This document shows, one piece after another, positions 1 through 8,824 of a stretch of 60,537 nt of DNA. The number at the start of each line of letters is the position of its first letter. Position 1 is the stretch's first letter. A program made the translations under genes and the position numbers. The notes beneath the pieces were generated by a model that was not told the DNA's origin, did not search any database, and saw only the letters and a list, made by a program, of their open reading frames with translations. Source of the stretch: CALJIC01 sp039805565 (GTDB lineage: Bacteria; Chloroflexota; Chloroflexia; Chloroflexales; Roseiflexaceae); the NCBI GenBank assembly GCA_039805565.1, contig JBDLTZ010000193.1:1-60537 (forward strand), given 5' to 3'.

Positions 1-119
1 CTCCACCTCTGCGTCAGTCCGGGCGAATCGGCCCAGATGGTGGCAGAGGACTGGGGGCTGGTCAAGTTTTCGCCGATCACTCCCAGCGGGGGTGGTCAAC
101 ATTTAGACTATCAGAAACA
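1..119. mobile_element. End of an IS21-like insertion sequence (partial)
   Basis: The reverse transcriptase frame of the neighbouring intron stops matching its family abruptly at about position 119. Read on the minus strand from that junction, the DNA begins with TG and carries two copies of a TTGACCA-type repeat (on the plus strand TGGTCAA at about 58-64 and 93-99). Several short sub-terminal repeats of this kind are typical of IS21-family ends. No transposase can be read in these 119 bases; the rest of the element would lie left of the window. The family call rests on the end pattern only. Confidence 0.45.
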
Positions 120-616
120 AGGGCATCTGCCGTGGAGCGCTGAGGCCGAAAGCCGTAGCTGTTCGGGTCCGCGGTGGTCTCCGCGATTGGTTCCAGTGCA
201 AGCAAGTGGAGTGCTTGCATCGCGCGGTCCTTCATCGTGGGGATACCGAGGGGACGCTTCTTGCCGTTGCTCTTCGGGATGTACACGCGCCGAAGCGGTT
301 GTGGCTTGTAGCCGCGCTGCCGAAGCGTATGTACGGCCTTCCATTTGCCTTCCGGGGTTCGCCAGACTTCTCCGTCGCCCCCCGGTGTCCGTTTGCCCTG
401 GTTTTCTGTCACTCGTTTGACGGCAACGGCTTTGCCGCTGAACGAGTGGGTCAGCAGGCGTTGCAGGGCTTTCACCTTGCCCCATCTGCCTTCCTTGGTT
501 GCCTTCACGATACGCGCTTGCAGCCGGCGCACGTTCTGGTGGGCCTGGGACCAGTTGATGGTGTGCCATTCCCCCAGCGCGTGGGAGGACGCACCAGTAG
601 GCGAAGCTACCGTCAT
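120..616 (-). pseudogene. ltrA: Group II intron reverse transcriptase/maturase, N-terminal fragment
   Basis: About 166 residues of an LtrA-type intron-encoded protein starting at ATG 616. Family features are visible in order: the N-terminal RT0-like region (INWSQAHQNVRRLQ), the TPGGDG segment, RRVYIPKSNGKKRPLGIPT (RT1) and SYGFRPQRSTADAL (RT2). The frame then runs into IS21-like DNA and stops at 77. The YADD catalytic block, maturase X domain and any endonuclease domain are missing, so the fragment cannot be active. It would have supported splicing and retromobility of the host intron. Whether the remainder lies beyond the IS cannot be seen here. Confidence 0.85.
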
Positions 617-1230
617 CTGCTTTTCCTCCTTGGTCGGTTTCTCAAGCTCTCTCGTGCCGAAAGACCATCGTGGAAGTCTGCCCGCTTTCGCGTGGGGTGA
701 TGTTGTCGCTCACTGACGCAACCCCTATCCGGTCCATTACAGCCCGGCGTTCGCTTGCTCCACGTTCCTCTACCCGCAGCCCCATCGGTCTGCCTTGCGG
801 CTTCCTACCCTCAGGTGAGGGAGGACTACGGGCTTACCACGTTCGACCCTGTGAACAGAGTGGGTTAGGTCCGCTCTATGCGCCGGTAGCCAAAGTGTCC
901 ACGACAGGAACGACACTATTATTCCTGTGCCTGGCTACGTCCCGTTTTGGGTCAGAGCCTGTCAGCGTATTTGGCTCCTACTGCCTTACGGCGCTTTATC
1001 CGAGCGTTCACATGTGTTGACCATACCACTCAACCCTAGCCCCGTAACCACAGAACGCTTGTCGTAAGACCGTCCCCTTACGGTTTCGGTCCCAGCTGAC
1101 GCTGCCGGGGCGTTGTCGGCGGGCTTCTAACGGTTCGTTACCTCACCGCTTCGCCGCCCAAGGGTACTGCTGGTGGAACAGCAGGCTCAGTCATCGCTGA
1201 GCAGTTCAACTAGGCCGCGACGTGTCGCAC
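120..1230 (-). mobile_element. Group II intron inserted in radC (5' part)
   Basis: On the minus strand the radC coding sequence is left exactly at a codon boundary (after ICLDT), and the next bases are GTGCGACACG, which fit the GUGYG consensus of group II intron 5' ends. About 610 nt of non-coding DNA follow, the size expected for ribozyme domains I-III plus the start of domain IV. An intron-encoded reverse transcriptase frame then starts at 616. Domains V and VI and the 3' splice site are not in the window. The intron is itself interrupted at about 119 by an IS21-like end, so it is probably unable to splice or move unaided. Confidence 0.85.
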
Positions 1231-1641
1231 GGTGTCGAGACAGATGGCGCGCAGGTGCTCCTGGTCCAGGTGGCTCATCTCGACCTGCATGAGCTGGGCG
1301 GCGTCGCTGGGGGAGCGGATCTGGAAGCGCTCCTCGCGCGAGGTGAGCAGCAGGCGTCGGCCGATCTCGAGCGCGGCTTTGAGCTGGGCGGTCTTGGCCT
1401 CGCCCATGCCGCGGCGCGCGGCGATCTCGGCGAAGTCGGCGCGCTGGAGCCCGGCCCAGCCGCCAAGGTCGGCCAGGAGCTGCTGGGAGAGCTGGACGAC
1501 GTTGGTGCCCTCGACGCCGACGCGCAGCAGGATGGCGAGGAGCTCGGCGTCGCTGAGGGCCGCGGCGCCCAGGCTGCGGAGGCGCTCGCGGGGCTTCTCG
1601 TGGCTGGGCAGCTCGCGGATGCGGAGGTGGTACTGGGACAC
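1231..1641 (-). pseudogene. radC: radC, 5' exon interrupted by group II intron
   Basis: Encodes the first 137 residues of RadC (UPF0758): IRELPSHEKPRERLRSLG, ALSDAELLAILLRVG, the helix-hairpin-helix-like GGWAGLQRADFAEIAARRG and the start of the JAB/MPN domain (HLRAICLDT). The GTG at 1641 is chosen because GAGAGGAG lies about 9 nt upstream; an ATG at 1671 lacks such a site. The family's metal-binding HxHPSGD motif lies after the intron and outside the window. Without splicing, the frame reads six intron codons (VRHVAA) and stops at 1210. RadC proteins are JAB-domain proteins of uncertain function, often linked to DNA repair or mobile DNA. Confidence 0.9.
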
Positions 1642-1737
1642 GGGCGGGACTCCTCTCGGTGGGCGGTACACGCATGTGGACCGCAGGCCCGGGAGCCGGG
1701 TTACCCAACAGACTCGGGGCGTGGGGAGTACGATGGT

Positions 1738-1772
1738 CGTGAGTCGTGAGTCGTGAGTCGTGAGTCGTGAGT
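1738..1772. repeat. Five tandem CGTGAGT heptamers
   Basis: Five perfect consecutive copies of the 7-mer CGTGAGT lie in the gap upstream of radC. The same unit, read as ACTCACG, recurs in degenerate form inside treZ, the 2719-aa YYY gene and the 914-aa YYY gene, and between the PHP and aldehyde dehydrogenase genes. Confidence 0.95.
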
Positions 1773-1806
1773 GTCGGGGGCTGTTCGATGTAGTACAGCC
1801 TCGATC

Positions 1807-1838
1807 GTTCAGCGTTCAGCGTTCAGCGTTCAGCGTTC
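1807..1838. repeat. Tandem GTTCAGC heptamers overlapping a gene end
   Basis: Four perfect copies of GTTCAGC plus a partial fifth. The array runs into the 3' end of the membrane-protein gene ending at 1823. On the minus strand the repeat reads as alternating AACGC and TGAACGC, and the TGA it contains is used as that gene's stop codon. Confidence 0.95.
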
Positions 1839-2272
1839 GGGCGGGGCAGGCTGCGGAAGGGGAGCACGCGGCGCCATGCGTGGGAGATGAAGGCGGCGGC
1901 GGCGGCGAGGTAGGCGACGGCGGCTGCGACGGGCACCCACGCCGGTGGCGTGGTCCCGGTGAGCGCGGCGAGCGGCGCGGGCAGGGCGGCAAGGAGCACG
2001 CCGGCGTTGAGGGTGGCGTAGCTGAGCCAGACGGGGCGCGAGCCGCCGCGAGAGCCGGCGGCGTCGAAGCGCGGCAGGATCCAGTAGGCGATGCCGAGCG
2101 CGAGCTGCACCGTCCAGCCGACGAGCAGCATGTGGACGTGGCTGGCGCGTAGCGACCAGAGCCAGGGGGGCACAGTCACCCCCTTGGCGAGCAGCGCGAG
2201 CCCGCCGGCGGTGTAGCCGAGGCCGAGCCAGAGCAGCGCGGTGCGAACCATGATCTGTGACAGTTGGGGCAT
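1823..2272 (-). CDS. Four-TM heme-copper-oxidase subunit I-like small membrane protein (paralogue 2)
   Basis: A 149-residue, strongly hydrophobic protein with about four membrane segments. HVHMLLVGWTVQLALGIAYWILPR resembles the His-containing helix of heme-copper oxidase subunit I and NnrS-type proteins (seen here as HVHMLLVGW then ALGIAYWILPR). It aligns with the upstream neighbour along its length (MPQLSQIMVRTALLW against MYPQSRVFIKTALGY), which supports ATG 2272 as the start over the longer frame opening at GTG 2326. It is 40 nt from that neighbour and in the same direction as the ferredoxin. Its last residues (NAER) and stop come from a tandem repeat. At this length it cannot be a full oxidase subunit; a heme-binding or assembly role is inference. 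Confidence 0.7.
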   Translation of the reverse strand: MPQLSQIMVRTALLWLGLGYTAGGLALLAKGVTVPPWLWSLRASHVHMLLVGWTVQLALGIAYWILPRFDAAGSRGGSRPVWLSYATLNAGVLLAALPAPLAALTGTTPPAWVPVAAAVAYLAAAAAFISHAWRRVLPFRSLPRPNAER

Positions 2273-2312
2273 AGCTTCTGACCAGCGGCCAGAGACGAAA
2301 GACCGCCGCTGG

Positions 2313-2804
2313 CTATGACGTCTCACCCTCGGGAGAGGCTGCTTTCTGCTCTTGGCCCCTGGGCCTCCGCCCGTCGTCCTTCGTCGGGCGGGTCTTGACG
2401 CGCGGCCACAGGGCGGTCACTATCGCCCAGGCGGCCAGCGGCTGGAGCAGCGCGGACAGCGCCAGGGCGGCGCCGGAGATCGGGCCGGGCCGCCAGGTGT
2501 GGGCCGGTTCAGCGACGGCACGCAGCAGTAGCCCGCCGTTGAGCGCGGCGTACGCCAGCCAGCCGAGCCGCTCATCGCCGCGGGGCCGCTCCCGCGTGAG
2601 GGGCGGGAACATCCAGAGCGCGACGCCGAAGATCAGCTGGGTGACCCAGCCCACCATCAGCAGGTGGTAGTAGACCGGCAGCAGCGCCCAGATCGCGCCG
2701 CTGAGGCCGAGCCCCTGGTTGGCGAGCACCAGCGCGCCCACCAGGAACGCGGCCAGTAGGTAGCCCAGCGCCGTCTTGATGAAGACCCGTGACTGCGGGT
2801 ACAT
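2313..2804 (-). CDS. Four-TM heme-copper-oxidase subunit I-like small membrane protein (paralogue 1)
   Basis: A 163-residue membrane protein with about four hydrophobic segments. Its second segment, YYHLLMVGWVTQLIFGVALW followed by MFPP, is like the His-bearing helices of heme-copper oxidase subunit I or NnrS proteins. The ATG at 2804 lies 5 nt after the ferredoxin stop and matches the paralogue's start, so the longer in-frame opening to 2885 is rejected. The C-terminal tail (about 30 residues, polar, TRPTKDDGRRPRGQEQKAAS) is low complexity and may come from the repeat family seen elsewhere in the window. Order ferredoxin, this gene, then its paralogue suggests one redox operon. Precise function is unknown. 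Confidence 0.7.
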   Translation of the reverse strand: MYPQSRVFIKTALGYLLAAFLVGALVLANQGLGLSGAIWALLPVYYHLLMVGWVTQLIFGVALWMFPPLTRERPRGDERLGWLAYAALNGGLLLRAVAEPAHTWRPGPISGAALALSALLQPLAAWAIVTALWPRVKTRPTKDDGRRPRGQEQKAASPEGETS

Positions 2805-2809
2805 AGGGC

Positions 2810-3037
2810 CTACTCGCGCGGCTGGGGCGCGTAGGAGACGGTGAACGGCCGGCCGATCGCCCCCTCGGGGCAGAAGCTCTCGCACACCTCACAGAAGGTG
2901 CAGTCGGCTGGCCGGGCTATGACAGCCTTATTGCCACGGACCTCGACGGCCCGCGTGGGGCAGAGCTGGGCGCAGCGACCGCAGCCGGTGCAGTACGCCA
3001 GGTCGATGATCGGCAGGGGCCAGGTGTTGTTGACCAC
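2810..3037 (-). CDS. 2x[4Fe-4S] ferredoxin
   Basis: A 75-residue bacterial-type ferredoxin with two cluster motifs, CTGCGRCAQLCP and CTFCEVCESFCP, each CxxCxxC...CP. It is a cytoplasmic one-electron carrier. The GTG at 3037 is chosen because GAGAGGAG lies 5 nt upstream and the family starts just before the first motif; a longer frame to 3178 adds a polar stretch with no counterpart in ferredoxins. It leads a probable three-gene operon with two oxidase-like membrane proteins. A CRP/FNR-type palindrome sits about 100 bp upstream, suggesting control by oxygen, redox or a cyclic nucleotide. Confidence 0.88.
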   Translation of the reverse strand: MVNNTWPLPIIDLAYCTGCGRCAQLCPTRAVEVRGNKAVIARPADCTFCEVCESFCPEGAIGRPFTVSYAPQPRE

Positions 3038-3135
3038 GATGTACTCCTCTCGTGCGCCGGTTGCGGGGTAGGTGCGTGCGAAGGTGCTCTCGGCGCCCGT
3101 CCAGGGTACGATACGCCGTCTCTGCTCCTCCGTCG

Positions 3136-3151
3136 AGTGACTTTTCTCACA
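3136..3151 (-). promoter_or_regulatory. CRP/FNR-type operator (TGTGA-N6-TCACT)
   Basis: On the minus strand the sequence is TGTGAGAAAAGTCACT, nine of ten half-site positions of the CRP consensus TGTGA-N6-TCACA. It lies about 100 bp upstream of the ferredoxin start, a reasonable position for an activator site. Confidence 0.55.
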
Positions 3152-3195
3152 GCGCTGCGAAAGTGGCGGCTGCTTCACGTCCGGTTGCGCCGCGC

Positions 3196-6186
<2,991 letters not shown>

Positions 6187-6462
6187 AGTTTTGTTCTGTC
6201 TCTGGTTGGCGCGCCGCTTCCTGGCGACGCAAGCAGAGGAGTACTGTGGGTATCATACAACGGGAGCGGGGTTGTGTATACGCTCCCTGTGTCGGGAGTG
6301 CCCCGCCCTCTCATTGCAAGGCGCGTGCCCACCGGCCGGGCTGGTACGCATCTTGCGCTCGTATCGCTCGCGAGGGACTGCCTCAGGCATCAGTGTGGCC
6401 CTATCGCTGTGATAGCGATGAGGAACGTATGACTCACGCGGCCCGGAGCGCGTGCCCGACGA

Positions 6463-6726
6463 GTGGCGCGGAGCTTGCCGGCGGGCGAGACGAGGACGCT
6501 CCGCATCTACGTGTCGCAGGTGTCGCACCGCACGAACAATGTGATGAAGACCCTCAGGATGGTCTCGACGGTCTTGCTGCCCGCCAGCCTGATCGTCGCG
6601 TTCTTCGGCACGAGCTTCGAGGGGCTGCCGCTGTACCAGCCGGACGATTTCTGGGCGATGATCGTCGTGATCCTGCTGACGTTCGGCGCGGCGCTGATGT
6701 GGTTTCGACGCAGGGGGTGGATCTGA
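6463..6726 (+). pseudogene. CorA-family Mg2+/Co2+ channel, C-terminal remnant
   Basis: About 87 residues matching only the end of CorA proteins: the cytoplasmic stalk helix (YVSQVSHRTNNVMKTLRMVS), TM1 with a degenerate version of the GMN signature (FFGTSFEGLPLY) and TM2 ending in WFRRRGWI. The large N-terminal cytoplasmic domain is missing; upstream in the same frame a stop lies at 6430. The first codons (about 6463-6500) have no CorA counterpart, which suggests a deletion joined the remnant to unrelated DNA. The stop overlaps the treZ start (TGATG), so translation of the remnant could still deliver ribosomes to treZ. It could also be a real mini-membrane protein, but the truncated family match argues for decay. 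Confidence 0.7.
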
Positions 6727-8573
6727 TGACCTGGAAGATGCCGATCGGGGCAGAGCCGGACGCGGCGGGCACGCGGTTTCGAGTCTGGGCGCCCGCGGCG
6801 CGGTGCGTCGAGGTGGTGGTCGACGGTGGTGCGGCGCACGCGCTGGCGCTGGCGACGGACGGCTACCACGAGGCGCACGTGCCGGGCGTCGGCCCTGGCG
6901 CGCGCTACATGTACCGCGTCGACGGCGGCGACCCGCGGCCGGACCCCGCCTCACGCTTCCAGCCCGACGGGGTCCACGGCCCGTCGCAGGTGGTGGACCC
7001 GTCGTTCGCGTGGACAGACGGCGGCTGGCGTGGCGTACCGATCGAGGACATGGTGATCTACGAGCTGCACGTCGGCACCGCCACAGAGGCGGGCACGTTC
7101 GAGGCGCTGATCGAGCGGCTGGACCACATCCGCGAGCTGGGCGCCACGGCGGTGGAGCTGATGCCGGTGGCCGACTTCCCGGGCGACCGCGGCTGGGGGT
7201 ACGACGGCGTGTGCCTGTTCGCCCCGGCGCGGGCCTACGGCGGGCCTGAGGGGCTCAGGCGGCTGGTGGACGCGGCGCACGCCCGCGGGCTGGCGGTGCT
7301 CCTGGACGTGGTCTATAACCACCTCGGGCCGGACGGCAACTACCTGCGCGAGTTCAGCCGTGAGTACTTCACCGGCCGTCACAAGACGCCCTGGGGGGAC
7401 GCGATTAATGTGGACGGGCCGGGCAGCGGGCCGGTGCGCGAGTTCTTCATCGCCAACGCGCTGCACTGGGCGCACGAGTACCACCTGGACGGGCTGCGCC
7501 TGGACGCGACGCACGCCATCCTGGACGACAGCCCGGTGCACCTGCTGGGCGAGCTGTCGGCGCGTGTGCGCGCGTCGCTGCCCGAGGGCCGGCGCTTCGT
7601 CTTCATCGCCGAGAACGAGCACAACGACCCGGCGATCTTCTGGCCCGCCCCGGCTCACGGCTCACGACTCGCGGCTCGTGACTCGGCCGGCTGGGGCCTG
7701 GACGGCGTGTGGGCCGACGACCTCCACCATCAGGTGCGCGTGACGCTGACCGGCGAGCGCGAGGGGTACTACGCGCTCTACCGCGGCGGTGCCGAGGAGC
7801 TGGCGGCCACGCTGCGCCAGGGGTGGTCCGACGTTGGTAAGGAGCACGGCCCGCCCGACGTGGACGTGTGGCCGCCGGCGTTCGTGCACTGCATCCAGAA
7901 TCACGATCAGGTAGGCAACCGGGCGCTGGGCGACCGCCTGAGCGACGCAGTAGGGCTCGACGCGTACCGGGCGGCCTCGGCGCTGCTGCTGCTCAGCCCC
8001 TACACGCCGCTGCTCTGGATGGGTCAGGAGTGGGCCGCGAGCACGCCGTTCCTGTACTTCACCGACCACAACCCCGAGCTGGGGCGGCTGGTGACGGAGG
8101 GGCGGCGCAAGGAGTTTGAGGGGTTCGCCGCCTTCGCCCACGCGGAGGTGCCCGACCCGCAGGCCGAGGCAACCTTCTCGCGCTCGAAGCTGCGCTGGGC
8201 CGAGCGCGAGACTGGGGAGCACGCGGCGGTGCTGCGGCTGTACCGCGACCTGCTGGCGCTGCGGCGGGAGCTGCCGGCGCTGCGCCGGCGGGGCCGCGAG
8301 TCATTCGCTGTGGCCCCGCTGGGCGAGAAGGGCGTGGCGCTGCGACGGACCGGGCCGGGGGGCGAGGTGGCGCTGGCGCTGGTGAACCTGGGCGGGCCGC
8401 TGGAGGTAGACCTCGCGGCGCGGCCTGAGACGCGGGCGCCGGGGGAGATATGGGTGGTGGCGCTGAGCAGCGAGGACGTGCGCTACGGGGGCGCGGGCAG
8501 GGCGCGCCTGGAGGGGGGGCGCGCGGTGCTCGCCGGACCGGCGGCGCTGCTGCTTATCGGAGCACCTCGATGA
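6726..8573 (+). CDS. treZ: Malto-oligosyltrehalose trehalohydrolase (TreZ)
   Basis: A 615-residue GH13 enzyme that releases trehalose from maltooligosyl-trehalose made by TreY. Visible: CBM48-like N-terminus (GTRFRVWAPAARCVEV), VIYELHVGTATEAGTFEALI, VVYNHLGPDGNYL, nucleophile Asp near 260 (GLRLDATHAILDDSPVH), Glu near 296 (FIAENEHND) and the substrate-stabilising Asp near 393 (IQNHDQVGNRALGDRLS). ATG 6726 overlaps the stop of the CorA remnant (TGATG). The frame is open further upstream, but homology starts here. Between IFWPAP and GWGLDGVWADD there is an extra stretch (HGSRLAARDSA) coded by ACTCACG-like repeat DNA. TreY is encoded convergently downstream. Confidence 0.95.
   Translation: MTWKMPIGAEPDAAGTRFRVWAPAARCVEVVVDGGAAHALALATDGYHEAHVPGVGPGARYMYRVDGGDPRPDPASRFQPDGVHGPSQVVDPSFAWTDGGWRGVPIEDMVIYELHVGTATEAGTFEALIERLDHIRELGATAVELMPVADFPGDRGWGYDGVCLFAPARAYGGPEGLRRLVDAAHARGLAVLLDVVYNHLGPDGNYLREFSREYFTGRHKTPWGDAINVDGPGSGPVREFFIANALHWAHEYHLDGLRLDATHAILDDSPVHLLGELSARVRASLPEGRRFVFIAENEHNDPAIFWPAPAHGSRLAARDSAGWGLDGVWADDLHHQVRVTLTGEREGYYALYRGGAEELAATLRQGWSDVGKEHGPPDVDVWPPAFVHCIQNHDQVGNRALGDRLSDAVGLDAYRAASALLLLSPYTPLLWMGQEWAASTPFLYFTDHNPELGRLVTEGRRKEFEGFAAFAHAEVPDPQAEATFSRSKLRWAERETGEHAAVLRLYRDLLALRRELPALRRRGRESFAVAPLGEKGVALRRTGPGGEVALALVNLGGPLEVDLAARPETRAPGEIWVVALSSEDVRYGGAGRARLEGGRAVLAGPAALLLIGAPR
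7651..7692. repeat. ACTCACG-family repeat inside treZ
   Basis: Degenerate units of about 7 nt (GGCTCAC, GGCTCAC, GACTCGC, GGCTCGT, GACTCGG). In frame within treZ they code HGSRLAARDSA, a stretch that TreZ family members do not share at this loop. Confidence 0.75.
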
Positions 8574-8749
8574 GCGCATTTCAGCGGGAGTGGGTCGAGG
8601 AAACTCCGCCGTCGGCGGGCATCGCCACGATGGATCAGGCGCGCACGCTGCGGAACATTGGTGCGGCGCTGGGGGTGGGCGATGTGGCGCGGCGTGGCAT
8701 CGCGGCAGCGCGGGTGACGAGGGGATGGCGCCGGTGGGGACGCCGGTGA
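8570..8749 (+). CDS. Possible small protein overlapping the treZ stop
   Basis: A 59-codon frame starts at an ATG overlapping the treZ stop by 4 nt and ends at 8749 (MSAFQREWVEETPPSAG...GWRRWGRR). The overlap suggests translational coupling. The protein has no recognisable domain and an Arg-rich end, and such frames are common by chance at this GC content. The rest of the treZ-treY gap (to 8824) is terminator-like. Listed only as a possibility. Confidence 0.2.
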   Translation: MSAFQREWVEETPPSAGIATMDQARTLRNIGAALGVGDVARRGIAAARVTRGWRRWGRR

Positions 8750-8764
8750 GGGTGATGGTGGTGT

Positions 8765-8824
8765 AGGGCGCAGCAGCAACCGGGATCGTAGCGTCGGGCG
8801 GATACCCGTGGGCTGCTGCGCCCT
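8765..8824. terminator. Hairpin between convergent treZ and treY
   Basis: Perfect 13-bp inverted repeat (agggcgcagcagc at 8765-8777 and its complement at 8812-8824) around a 34-nt GC-rich loop, directly abutting the treY stop codon. There is no T-run on either strand, so it is a terminator-like hairpin rather than a classical intrinsic terminator. Confidence 0.5.

Noticed and set aside
1738..1838. CRISPR array
   Set aside because: The heptamer arrays have no spacers, and the unit is far shorter than a CRISPR repeat; no cas genes are present.
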